DNA of 64,000 nucleotides from contig NC_092809.1 of the NCBI RefSeq assembly GCF_040954645.1, positions 75,686,435 through 75,750,434 of the forward strand. The letters are read 5' to 3'. The position numbers and the translations under genes are program-made. How positions within the stretch are numbered: position 1 is the stretch's first letter; every line of letters starts with the position of its first letter. The DNA is from Diabrotica undecimpunctata (lineage: Eukaryota > Arthropoda > Insecta > Coleoptera > Chrysomelidae). The notes under the pieces were generated by a model, which was given only the letters and a program-made list of their open reading frames with translations, searched no databases and was not told the DNA's origin. This document shows positions 11,090 through 23,049 of the stretch, in pieces.

Positions 11090-13634
11090 CAGTGGTTCTC
11101 AACCTGGTGGGCGCGCTCCCCTGGGGGAGCGTGAGAGAATTTCAGGGGAGGCGTGAAGGTACAAAGAAAAAAAAATAAAAATGAAAAAATATATATTTTG
11201 TTAAAAAACAAAATATTTTGTATTTCGTATTTTTATTTGTATTGTATTGTAGAAATATTTCTTTATTTAAACGTGATTAAAATTGTTTTGCTCAAACACA
11301 AAACCTGAGTTAAACACGACAATCTTGTGTATGGCAACATCGTAGGAGCGCAAAGTATATTTAAAACACTGTATTGCAAGCAATCCTGGCTCCAGTTCAG
11401 TGACTCCGTCTCACGCGTCAGTCTCAGTCGACAGCATCTCGTGCTGTTTGTAGCAATCAGTGTAATCGTATTTAATAACAGAGTGATTGTTTGTGAATTA
11501 TTTAATAGTGTTGTGTAAAAGCTTTGAAAATGGCTAAGTCACTTCCAAAGAAAAGATCGTATTCAGACGATTATATCAAGTACTTTTATTTATTTTATTA
11601 CCTTTATGGAGGAAAACGGCAGTCATTTACCTCAGTGTGACAACTGCCATGCTGTTCTTAGTAATGATGCAATGCGCCCCGGACGTTTGGAACGGCATCT
11701 AATTACAAACCATTCTTCTTTGAAATATAAAGGCCCAGAATTTTTTATTGCCAAAAAAGCAGCCTAAAACGTATGAAACTTGACTCTACTGCAAATTTTC
11801 GTGTTGAAAATGAGAAAGCTGTGGAAGCATCATACAAAATAGCACTTTTGATAGTTAAAGACAAGCAACCACATACTATTGGTGAGTCACTAATTAAACC
11901 TTGTTTACTTACTGCTTGTAGTACCGTACTTAGTGAAGACAGTTATAAGAAAGTAGAAAAAATTTCTCTCTCAAACGACACAGTAAAACGTAGAATTGAT
12001 GACATGGCTCTGGATTTGAAAAATCAACTATTGCAAAAATTAAAAGGTTCATCGTTTTTTTCTTTGCAGTGTGACGAAACAACTGATATTTTAAAACATG
12101 CATAGTTATTGTTTTACTGTCGATTTATTGACAGAAAACGGTTTTTGGAGGAAATACTGTTTTCAACATCTCTTGAAACAACAACTAAAGCCATTGACAT
12201 ATTTTCTGACCTTGAAATTTTTTTAGTAATCTATGAACTTTCATGGGAGAAAGTAATTGGCATATGTACTGATGGGGCCCAAGCCATGACAGGATGTCGA
12301 TCTGGATTTATAAAATTGGCAAAAAAGAAGAACCCTAGGATAATTGGTTCTCACTGCATTATTCACAGACAAGCTTTAGTTAGTCAGACTTTACCTGAAC
12401 CTCTCAACGTCACATTAAACTTAGCAATTAAAATAGTTAACCACATCAAATCCAGCGCATTAAACACTAGGCTCTTTCAGGTACTACGCCAAGAACTGAA
12501 TAGTGATCAGGAAACCCTCCTGTTTCACACAGAAGTCCGGTGGTTATCCAAAGGAAATATGCTTGCAAGATTATTCAATTTAAAGTCAGAAGTTGAAATT
12601 TTGTTAATGACTTCAAAACAAGAAGATCTTCACAGAAGATTTACAATATCTTTTACTTGGCTTATTTGTCTGACTTTTTTGAGACACTTAATGTCCTGAA
12701 TCTGGAGCTTCAAGGCCGTGAAACCGTTAAAACCTCTTAAACACTTATGATGCAATTAAGGGGTTTATAGAAAAAATATCGCTTTGGCAACGCCGCCTTC
12801 ACAGTTCCAAGCCAAACTTTTCCTCTTTTCTTAAACTGAACGACCTCCTCGATGATATTCAAATCCTTCCACTACATCTAGTTTCGGATTTCAAAGACGT
12901 CATATCACGGCATTTGGAAGAACTGAAAAATCAAATTCGAAAGTACTTTCTAGATGTTAGCTCGGAAAACTGGGAATTTAAGTTGACAAGAGATCCTTTT
13001 CATATCGAAGTTGACGTTCTTCCAGTTAACCTTCAAGAGCAGGCACTTGACCTAAAATGTGATTCACAAGAAAAAGCAGATTTTGCAAACATGGACTTGG
13101 AAGAATTTTGGTTAACCTACTTTTCTGTTTACCCAGAAGTGGCTTTAGTATCTGCGAAGTTATTAGTCCAGTTTTCATCCACATATCTTTGCGAATCTGG
13201 TTTTTCTGCATTGGCGTATATAAAATCAAAATACCGTTCAAGACTGGACGTTGAAAGTGACTTGAGGTGTGCTCTGACACAGTTTCAACCGAATATAGAA
13301 AAACTTGTCAAGAACATACAATGCCAACCCTCTCATTGAAAGTGCAAAAACACTCATATAAGACATTCAATTTTATATGCGAATTTGATTTTTTGATTAT
13401 TCTCTTTCTCTCTTAAACAATGTTAAGTTTAATGAGACATCAAATAAACTTTCGTATTTAAATATATCTGGATTTTTATTTTGCATCCCAGCTTTTGCTA
13501 ACGTAGAGTTAGCATCGTCAGTTTCACAATTTCACTGTTCTAACTTGAACCAACCAATTATTGACTGGAGGGGAGGCGTTAGCTATTTTCAGTGTTCAAA
13601 GGGGGCGCCAGTGCTAAAAGGTTGAGAACCACTG
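11090..13634 (+). mobile_element. hAT transposon with BED-finger transposase (ZBED5/SCAND3-like)
   Basis: The ends are a 16-bp exact terminal inverted repeat, CAGTGGTTCTCAACCT. The element is flanked by a perfect 8-bp target duplication, GTCTAAAA, at 11082-11089 and 13635-13642. Total length is 2545 bp, close to full length for this group. GC-rich subterminal sequence (GGGGGAGCGTG and GGGGGCGCCAG) lies just inside both ends. The transposase frame is broken in a few places only, so the insertion is moderately old. Confidence 0.9.
11530..13339 (+). pseudogene. hAT transposase, BED-finger type, disrupted
   Basis: The likely start is ATG at 11530 (MAKSLPKK). A BED-type zinc finger follows: CDNC near 11638 with the paired histidines LERHLITNH near 11690-11715. 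Downstream are FFSLQCDETTDI (12055-12090, region of the first catalytic Asp), ICTDGAQAMTG (about 12263-12295), CIIHRQAL (about 12355-12380), VRWLSKGN (about 12536-12560) and the C-terminal dimerisation block ending at 13339, with YLCESGFSALAYIKSKYRS near 13180-13245. A frameshift near 11600, stops near 11765, a TAG at 12103-12105 and frameshifts near 12690-12740 inactivate it. The family is known as ZBED5/SCAND3/FAM200-like. Confidence 0.85.
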
Positions 13635-13644
13635 GTCTAAAAGA

Positions 13645-15480
13645 TGGCAGAATAACTGGTCATCGCTACGTTGACGAAAGATATCCAATCCTAACTAATG
13701 AAATATTCTTAAAATAATGAATTTTTAACCTAACACAGGAAATTAAGCGAATTTAAAAACTGGAATCGATAAAAACAAAACACGTATACTGATAAACAAA
13801 CAAGCAGCGGGGGAACCGCTGCTACAAAATAATAAAAATAAATTAATAAAAATTAGACAATCGAGTTTCTTAAGCGGTGTAATTAAAATTGATACGTTAC
13901 TTGTTTTATTTACTTTAATAATGGAGGAGATATTAGGATTTATGAAATAGGTTTTATGGGGAACTCAACGAACTATTTAAGAGCTATGACATACGATGCA
14001 TCCTTGGTAGTGCTACTTGGGTGGGACGACGCAATTACCACTATAATTTAAATTTGGGCATTCGCCCGGGACGGTACCTCTTTCGTATAGTCTAGTATCA
14101 ATGGCTATTGGGTCCCCAGATCTAAGTAGCGCTTCCCAGGAAGTCTCATCTGTCAGCTATTACAGTCTTCATCAGAGAAATAACTTTCATACCTATACTG
14201 TAGAAATATTATTTTATTTGCCGTTTTGTTTTTTACACTACATATATATGTTTTAAATAGATTTATTACTGAAAATGATACGATTATTCTGTTGTAATTA
14301 GGACTGCACTACAATAATAATTGTAAGAATTATTGACTTGAATACACTCTTCATATATTTTAACTCTTGATTTATTTGTTTTACTGTATGCTATTTTTTA
14401 GATTTTTAACTAGTTACTAATAGAGTAATGTAACGAATGTTACAGCTAATCTTACTAATAAAACAAAAATATCTACACACTAGCCTTAATGTATAAAATT
14501 GAAGATATTCATTCCACACTTAAATAAATCGATCACAAATATGTTTTACTAAGAGAGTGTCATGTTTGATTGGCATTATTCATCATTTGATCTTAAAATA
14601 AAGAATGGCTACAGAAAATAAAGGATAAAATATCTTAATGGCGCTAAAATCAAAAAATTAAAAGGTAATCGCAAAAAATAGAGACAAACATTATATGGCA
14701 GTACATATTGCACTTAAATTTATAAGCAAATATTGCTCAACTTGCTACATTCTTGCATTTCTTATCAAGTATTTTGTAATCAAATTATGATTTTCATCTT
14801 TAGGCGTTTCTTAGTAAAGAAAGAAGAACATTTGACAACGTTAAATAGAGGAACCAATTTTAAAAAATATAAAATTACAAAAGATAAATAATGGTTTTAC
14901 TAGAGAATTTTTAGGATTAGAGAAAAAGTACTATACCTTTCAAAAATTTCAATGATTATTCAATCAGATGTAAGCAAATTATGAGTGTAAAAGCGTACAG
15001 CTCTGTGATTAATTTGATTAAGTCATAGTTAATCTAAGATAAGATTTGGGGATGTTGAAATAGCTAATAGAACAAATTGTTTCAAATATAGAATGCAATA
15101 AGCTGCCACCATACACTTTAAAAAGCTGTGTATTAAGTCACTGATAATGTTATTAGTTCGTTATTGATACGACGCTTATACTACAAGTTTTGAACAAATA
15201 AGTAGTAGAAGGAAAACATTTTTTGAGAAAATTCAACGTTATTGTTTTTCAAAGTATTCGCCTTCTTTATCAAATCTTTAAAATATGAACGTTAAGTGTA
15301 CCATTTATATATTGTGATTTCAATTTTTTTAAGGGTGGAATGAATCGTAGGTGCCGTTTCTAATTATTGATGTTTACAAATACTATCTAAGATAAAATTG
15401 TCGAAAATTTTTAAAACAACTAGAAATCTATAATAGCAAAGATAGAAACTGTTAAATAAAATAAAATTAACACTACGTAC
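13645..15480. other. Intron of the msn-like gene, no other gene seen
   Basis: AT-rich sequence. A moderately GC-rich patch at about 14010-14150 may be a repeat fragment but has no recognised ends. Confidence 0.4.
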
Positions 15481-15591
15481 CTCTTCATTAGATGATTTAT
15501 CCCTAGTAGACGGAGTACCTGGACTACCACTAGCTTGGCTAAGTAAATCCGGTAAGACACTTTGTCTAGGGTGATCGTTGCTTCTGCCGTT
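15481..15591 (-). CDS. msn: msn-like kinase, linker exon (LPDLL exon)
   Basis: A 111-bp minus-strand exon. The acceptor is TTTTGTAG just right of 15591 and the donor is GTACGTAGT starting at 15480. It is exactly 37 codons, phase 0 in and phase 0 out, beginning NGRSNDHPRQ and containing SVLPDLLSQASGSPGTPS. Vertebrate TNIK/MINK/MAP4K4 proteins have a matching INLPDLVQQ-SPAGTP block shortly before the citron-homology domain, which is the basis of the identification. In the family this linker separates the N-terminal Ste20-type kinase from the C-terminal CNH domain and acts in JNK signalling and cytoskeletal control. The next exons should lie left of the window or be hidden in 1-15 kb. Confidence 0.8.
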
Positions 15592-15979
15592 CTACAAAAT
15601 TTCAAAAGTGATTAATGTTAACGTCATCAAAATGTAAGTAACGCACAAAAATTGATGGTCGCTCGGAAATTTACCATGGAACAAATTCTAGTTAATAATT
15701 ACTATAAAGATTTGTAAATAATAAACGACGCAATTTAAAAATATTAACGTGTAGACATAAGAGAAAAACATGTAAAATACTCAGTTTATGCAAGGAACAC
15801 AAATAGAAATATGTTTTAACAACATTCCAAATCAAATAGGATAATTTTTGTAAATTCGGTAAAACAAAAAAGTAGTTGATCTCAATAAACTACGAAACCC
15901 AGATATAAGAGAACAGATAATAAATGAAATCAACCAAGATCTGACAAAAATACAACCCATAAAATACTACACAATTAAT

Positions 15980-17290
15980 TAGATATTTAACTTAGTGGAC
16001 AAATGAAGCTAAGGAAAACTGGTATGGCGAAAAATGCGCAGAAATCCAACAACTACATGATACAGATAGAGCACATAGAAAAATGAAAGAATTGAGACAA
16101 AGTAACAGACACAAAATATTACTTAGTAGAAACATTATTATGAACAGAGAAGAAAAATTAAGAGTCTGGATAAACGACATCGAGCAACTGTTGAACGATC
16201 AACGCGACAATGAAGATAACGAATATATAAACAGTGAGACAAGACCAGACATAACACGAGAACACACGATTAAATAAATAAGGACTGAGAAAGCTATAGG
16301 TCCAGATAAATTACCAATATAAATAGATTAACTCATTAAAGAAAATAACAGGTTATGGAGCTATATATAACATTTACAAATCTGATATCAATCATACCAA
16401 AACAATGGCTATTTACAATAATAACCATACCGAATGGACGGAGGCATATATGACATCTATATTTAAGAAAGGAGATAGAAAACGATGCGAAAACTACAGA
16501 CGAACAAGCGTAATATCATCAAAAGGAAGATTATATGAGAAGATACTGCGAGAAAAGATAGAGTAAGCGATAAAAGGCAAAATCGGGGTGGATGAGCCAA
16601 GCTTCACGGCAGGAAGATCATGCATAGACCACATACTGGAACAACTGGAACACAATTTGAACAACTGTTGGAAACAGTTGTTGAAACCACTAGAACAACT
16701 GTTGGAAAAGAAGAAAGCAAAAAATAGAGATATACATTTGGTATTTGTAGACCTGAGAAAGGCGTATGACTCAGTACCAAGGTCAGAACTATGGGAGGCA
16801 ATGTACAAATTAGAAATACAGACGGAACTCATAGAAGCTACAAAAGCTCTGTATAAAGAAAATAAAGTGTCCATTAAAATGGGAACAAGAATCATAGGAG
16901 ACTTCACCACAACAAAAGGGCTCCCGCAGGGTTGTTCCACATCTCCAACCCTATTCAAAATATACTTAGAGAAAGCCTTGACTACATGGAAAAGAAAATG
17001 CGAAGGCATGGGAGTACCGGTATGGTACGAATACCTATATACGTTAAGCTTTGCAGACGATCAAGTAGTGATTGCACAAGACCAAGACGACCTCAGCTAC
17101 ATGATGAAGAAACTTCAAGAAGAATATACCAAGGCTGGCCTAGATATTAACCTCGCGAAAACAGAGTACCTATCTACAAGTGAAGAAGACAGAAAATCTA
17201 CAGATTGATGACAACGTAACAATCAAAGGAAAGGATAAATTCAAATACTTGGGGTTTATAATCGCGAAAAAGAGGCCTATGTTCAGCATT
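15980..17290 (+). pseudogene. LINE reverse transcriptase relic
   Basis: The upstream part (about 15995-16280) is a charged helical linker (WYGEKCAEIQQL, then MKELRQSNRHK). It is followed by frameshifted RT opening motifs (EKAIGPDK near 16286). The longest open piece is 16588-17208. It contains GRSCIDHI (about 16610), LVFVDLRKAYDSVP (about 16738-16780), GLPQGCSTSP (about 16918-16948) and FADDQVV (17050-17070), then the thumb with KTEYL. It stops before the C-terminal zinc-knuckle/tail region. An in-frame expansion built from GAACAACTG repeats sits between the GRSCIDHI and VDLRKAYD boxes. It is non-functional, and the clade (RTE-like versus R2/CRE-like) is uncertain. Confidence 0.7.
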
Positions 17291-17294
17291 TTTG

Positions 17295-18590
17295 AGGCTG
17301 GATATGATATCGATTAAATATAATACATGTTGAATGCTAAAGGGGCAACTGAAACATCTTCATATTCTCCAGAATGATTTGCCTTTGAATTTTACCTTTT
17401 GACAAAATTTAAGAAATATGGAAAACAGAAACATAGGTCAAATGAAAAGACGAGATATAAGTGCTACTGGATGTTTTCAAGACATTCAATATCAAAATGT
17501 AGAATGAAATATTGATATTAGAGACACGTTATAGAAAGTATATTGGACATAATGGTAATTATGTTAATCACTAATCTGGGTAAAGGCAGGTGCCATCTAA
17601 GTCGTCTACTATGTTCTGGGAGCATAGAAACCGTTAGGAAATATTTTCCACTAGGTTAAGTAAAGGTTGACTATTGTGAGGTCCGTCACGTGAAGGCTAG
17701 CGTGTCTCATATCCCATCACTGGCACAGGAGTCTAGGAACCTCTTTGATAGAATTCCCCTAAGACTACCCCAATCAGACTTGAAAAGTTCTTTCATTCAT
17801 TTCAAAATTATCATCATAAATTTTTTAAAAACATATTACAAAATTATTTAATAAGTATAATACATGTATATCTACTATATCAAAGTTCAACAATAACAAA
17901 TTTCCTACTTGCGGACGACCATCAATTGTTCATTAGAAAATCCCTTAAATATATCTTATCTAAACAGATTTTAAGCAGTTCAACAAACACATATTTGCGA
18001 TTTTATTGGTTAACACAGGATACAATTCATAAAAATAGCATTTGACAAAAATATTGTAATAACATCTTATAAATTTATATGTTTTAATAATATTTATGAC
18101 TCAATGAACTAGATAGAATATACTCATATCACCACTTAACTTATTATTTTTAGTCTATCTCTATATCCTAAATTTTCGTTAATAATGTTTTGGTCTCTTT
18201 CAGTATAAATAAAAATATTACACATCATTGCCTGCATCAGCTATTACAAATAAATATCATAAAAAACTGTTTGGCATTCAACATACTTCTAATATTGATT
18301 ATACATCAATTTCACGCTTTAAAAATTATCTTGAGCATTTCTAAACTAATTACATTAATCATACTAAAAAATCAATAGTAGAGGAGGTTCTGTCAGAAAA
18401 TTTCAGATATATCTGCCAGCACTAGAATACAAAAGATTCTTTCCAAAGATCCGGCACAGGGACCAGGCCTACTTAAAAGACCTGATGACACCTTTACCGA
18501 ATCTAAAAAGGAAATATTATTCCCAGTATCAACAATATTATTGATGAGCAAACTCAGGCTAGAAACTTAGGACAACCTGAACACCCTCAA
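17295..18590. other. Intronic AT-rich DNA, no gene seen
   Basis: No coding region or clear repeat end was recognised. A less AT-rich patch lies at 17575-17770. Confidence 0.4.
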
Positions 18591-18599
18591 AAAGAAGAC

Positions 18600-19720
18600 A
18601 CGGGCTGCTACAAAAAGGATTGGACATTGTATTGCACATCCTAACAAAGATCTTTAGAGCCAGCATAGCTAGCTGGTATATAGGTTATATACCAAAGACT
18701 TAAACAACTGTAAGGGTGGTGTACATACACAAAATATGACGAAAGACAACGCCCTACCTAAATCCTACAAATCGATCAGTCTTTGATCATTTCTGTTAAA
18801 AACAATAGAACAAATTCTCGATAGACATATTAAGGTGAGGCTATTGAGAAATCATCCCTTTAATGACAACCACTAGCATGCCTATCAGAAGAAAAAACAA
18901 CAAAAATAACACTGAACGAGGTAGTTCAGAAAATCAGCCTCTCCATTAATAATGGATAGACTGCTTTAACCGCCTTTCTAAATGTAGAAGGCGCATTTAA
19001 TAATGCACTACCAAATTCTCTTTCTAATGCAGCAGCATCAAAAAGGATATCCACTACCGTATGCAAGGTACCGGATCAAAGAAGTACTGGAAAATAAGCT
19101 GATTCTAACAAGGAGAGGAGGTTCTGGCCAAAACAGCTAAGCAGTGCCCACAGGGCAAAGTGATTTCCCCCTACTCTGATCACTTCTGTTGGATGACTTG
19201 ATCTGACTCCTTGGCGTACAGGTGGTAAAAGTGTCGTCCTATGCGGATGATCTAATATATGTGGTAAAAGGAACATACGGAAATGTTCTAGCCAGCACAC
19301 TCCAACGAACGTCAAATATCCTTACTAGTTGGTACAACAGGAAAAAACTCTGTCAATCCTAGCAAATCAGTAGTAGTCAGTTTCAGAAAGAGACGGAACC
19401 TAGATAACATCCAGATGCCCGCTCTGTATAGATAAACTGTCAGAGTCGAATGAGGTGAAATATCTAGGAAATACTAGATAAGCGGTTTACATGGAACCCA
19501 TCTGAAAAGAATATCCAACAAAGCGAAGCTTTTCCTTTGGGCATTCGAAGGATATGTGGAAAATCATGAGGTATGGAACCCAAACAGATGTACTGGCTAT
19601 ACATGACTGTAATCAGACCTATTATTACGTATGGAGCACTAGAATGGTGGTCTAAATGCCAACAAACGACCACCAGAAAGAAGCTGAATAAGCTTCAATG
19701 ACAAGTATAATTACCTAACC
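18600..19720 (+). pseudogene. jockey/R1-like LINE reverse transcriptase relic
   Basis: The plus-strand translation is heavily frameshifted but ordered. It has an RSISL/SFLLKTIEQILDRHI block (about 18770-18830), a CPQGKVISP box (about 19148-19175, equivalent to GCPQGGVLSP), SYADDLIYVV-like residues at about 19230-19260, SVNPSKSVVVSFRKRRN (about 19350-19400), LKRISNKAKLFLWA (about 19500-19545), a PIITYGALEWW block (about 19617-19650) and a basic end. These are the RT and post-RT boxes of jockey/R1-type elements. It is a degenerate copy. Confidence 0.6.
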
Positions 19721-19739
19721 TAACCTAATCCAAGTGAAA

Positions 19740-20930
19740 GATTTATATTTTTTTGATCTTTTGTTTCCAGTTGAGAATGTGTATTGATTGATAGATGTTA
19801 TTAAACTATTCATTTCTATATTACCAGAACATCTTCCTGTCCTTTCAGCACCTTAGTTACAGACTGTAGACATTCATCAGCCCAGACTGTGAACGTAAAA
19901 TCAAATCAAAAAGTTTTACGTAAAAAATTAATACAGATGTTTAAAGGTTTGAAATCATAGGGAGTACCTAGTAATAGGTCGGATTTCAATAGAAGTTCAG
20001 TCACGATTTATTCCTTCTGCCTTTGAAAGTACTAATCGATAAAATCGAGGAGAGTAAAATATGTGAAAACTGTGAGGTTCCCTAGGGAAATCTATGTGAA
20101 AATTTAATTTTCTTTTGTAAAGTGCTACGCCAATTTTCTCTCTTATGTCATTTTACGAATCGTGAGTGGAGTATTGATTATATTTTAAAAATTTTGGTAT
20201 AAGGGCTACTGGTGCCCTAAGAGTGCTATTATAACCTAAACATATAATGTTAATGGGTCAGTGTCCGTGATTTTCTCCTTCATTGCTACTTGAAAGTTTG
20301 TTAGTTTTCACGATAAGGTACCTGCAGAAAAGGCATAACGGCAGGTCGTGAAAAAGAAATATTTTACCTTGGAAAAGTTGAGGAAAATAAGGAAATTTCG
20401 ATTTTAAGAAAAACGAACCAGGTTCAACCTCTTTTTGCTTATCTCATATGTGATTACTATAATGACTGAATACGAGCGGTTGCTGTTTATATTTCTGATC
20501 TAACAATGAAAAAACAATTATTCATGGACGCAAATGGCTTTATTGCTTTTCAAAATATTATCCACGAAAATCAATACACTTTTGCAAGCGTTTGAACCGA
20601 TTTTAGAAGCACTTTTTTTACTCAGATTGAGATAACTCCAAACTATTATCCCAGAGAACAAATGTTTAAAAAGTTGTTCTTGGTTGGATAATGCTTCTAA
20701 ATGAGTTTATAAAAGTGAAATAGATTCTTAAAACTTAAAAGGTAAGTATTTAAAATACAATCATATTTGAATGCATATTTACCATTCAATACATACCTCA
20801 TACGACTTAAAACACGTAGGAATCTGTATTCTTTTACATCAATATCTTTTTATAGACTGGGTTAATCTGTTACCTTTAAACTACTATTAAATAAAGCGGC
20901 GAAATCGTGCTGAAAATGATGCCGATAAAA
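19740..20930. other. Intronic DNA, no gene seen
   Basis: Nothing recognisable apart from a CCTAACCTAACCTAA run at about 19717-19732 at the end of the preceding LINE relic. Confidence 0.4.
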
Positions 20931-20969
20931 AAGGGTAGTGATAAAAGCCCAACTTACTGGGCACAAAAA

Positions 20970-21002
20970 AATCAGTGGTCGTGAGTTCGAATCCTGTCGG
21001 GA
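20970..21002 (+). repeat. tRNA-like B-box segment, possible SINE piece
   Basis: GTGAGTTCGAATCCTGTCGGG contains a good RNA polymerase III B box (GTTCGAATCC). No convincing A box or full tRNA cloverleaf lies upstream, so it is more likely a SINE or tRNA-derived fragment than a tRNA gene. A LINE 3' end lies directly downstream on the opposite strand. Confidence 0.35.
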
Positions 21003-21124
21003 TGAGAATTTGCATTTAATAAATCTCTATTTTGTCGGATCGACACTCATCCGACTAAATCCGAATGAAACGTTAGTAACAAGACAATTACTCAAAACAT
21101 AGTCTACAATATACATAATGTAAA

Positions 21125-21380
21125 AACTTCTTCTGATGCACTCCATTACTACAAAATGTTCTCTATTCTGCGCTACTCTTAGTAATTGTTGGACATTCAT
21201 GCCCGACCAAGTTCTGATATTGCGAAGCCTTGACATGGCTCTTATGCCTGCTCCGCTTCGGCCCCCTATCTTCCCTTCAATTATTATTCGTAGGTTATAT
21301 TTGTAATTTCTTATTATGTGGCCTAGGTACGAGGTCTTCCTTTTCTTAATTGTTTTTATAAGTATAATGTACAATAAATA
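21125..21380 (-). pseudogene. RTE-type LINE 3' end
   Basis: Minus-strand frame with KTSYLGHIIRN, IIEGKIGGRSGAGI and SRLRNIRTWSG, then a QLLRVAQNRE helix. This is the characteristic C-terminal tail of RTE-like ORF2 proteins. Similar tails occur at 31200-31580, 32330-32650 and 32925-33155, so the family has many 5'-truncated copies here. Confidence 0.65.
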
Positions 21381-21399
21381 GAGGTTAAATATTCCAGAA

Positions 21400-22839
21400 G
21401 CAAACAGAGCCTCCGTTCAGAGTTCCTGGTAAAAACTACTTAGAAGGAACACCATTGAAGGTTAAAAAAATCAGAGTAAGATTTTGGAATCTTGGTTTGA
21501 GGAGTTTAAGGAGTCTTAAAAGTAAGAGCATGGTGTTGGTAGATGCATTTAATTCAAAGAATAATTCAAATTGCTTACATTCAAGAGACGAAATGGATAT
21601 ACGAAAGGCGAAAGAACCAAGTAAAAGGTACATATTGTGGTATATATGTTAAGAACGGTAACAACAGGAATGAAGTTACCCAATAGAATTGCTGAATAGA
21701 ACAAGTAGGAGAGGAAAACGAAAGAAGGACTGGTTTAACACATTAGGCAGGATGTGTCTGTGAATGGAACTGATAGTGGTATGGTCCAGAATATAAACTT
21801 ATGAAGAAATATAAATTTGGGAAGCAAATGTAGCATAGAAATAAAGACGAAGCGAATAATAATGACAGAAATCGATTTCTGCTTTTTTGAGCAGATTCTT
21901 CACATTTCTCAAGCAACCTCAAATATCTGTATTTCATAGCCACCCATGATTTTTTTTTGGTTTGGTTAAGGTTTTACAATATGGTCAAGGTAAGAGTCTG
22001 TGTTGTATAAAATTAGAAGACATTTTATTTAAACAGCATATGAAATATACATGTTGTCATTTGGATATGTGTTTTATTTAGTCTTATTTAGTATTATTTA
22101 GTAATATCCACATAGTGTAGCATTTGTTGATTTCTGTTCTAGTGTGCAATTAATTTTCCAGTACACTTTTAAATATAATATCTAGAAGTTAGTCGAGTAG
22201 ACAGGTAGGGTGTAACGGTATTTTTTTTAAATAAACTTTTGAAACAATTCTTCTGTATAAAAATGTAAAATTCATCTTATTTGAATACCTAGTTTTTTAC
22301 AAAAATCTTTTTTTTTTAATGCAAATTTCGGAAACAATGGAAAAGGAGATACAAATGCATACAATTCTGATAAATCGCATCTATAACCTCAAAAACACAC
22401 TACATTCTATAAATATTTAAACTCTTGGTGCTGTTATTCTATAAAATATTTTTGTCAAATTAATAATATTTTAATAAGTAAATACCCTAGCAGTAAAACA
22501 ACTACTTTATGCACACAAACATTAAAAAAAAGAAAAGGAACAACAAAACGAACACAAGACAGTTGAATTACTCAAAAGATGGCAGCAGTGCCGCAGCCAG
22601 CTTCAACATCAATCTTCATGCTCATCGATGACGTAATCAATGACGTTCTCAAGTATTCGAGACACGCATGCGCTTTGACGATGTCCTATCTTCCAATTTC
22701 ATTAATTTTTGATGGCGACATAACTGGTTAAGGTTGGTTTTAGACAATTTGTTAATTAAAGCGGGAAAGTTTTTATACAGTTGATAGTTACAAGAAAAAA
22801 CAATAACAACAACTAAAAATAAATGTCAAACAATGTCAA

Positions 22840-22844
<5 letters not shown>
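21400..22844. other. Intronic DNA, no gene seen
   Basis: No coding region was recognised. A MATE-free, AT-rich stretch, with less AT-rich sequence around 22570-22700. Confidence 0.4.

Positions 22845-22845
<1 letters not shown>

Positions 22846-22902
<57 letters not shown>
22846..22902. repeat. (TA)n microsatellite
   Basis: Uninterrupted AT dinucleotide repeat of about 28 units. Confidence 0.95.
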
Positions 22903-22903
<1 letters not shown>

Positions 22904-23049
22904 TTTTTGAAAATAATTTTGGAAATAATATTGTTACTTACAGGACATTTTTTAACAAACCACATTGATTAAAAAGAACGATATAAGGAAATATCTAAAT
23001 CTCTAAATAAATAAATGGGACATAAGAAGGGCCCTAAAGTATAGTAATC

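Noticed and set aside
20941..21001. Possible tRNA gene around the GTTCGAATCC box
   Set aside because: No A box or paired acceptor stem could be found, so only a tRNA-like/SINE fragment is listed.
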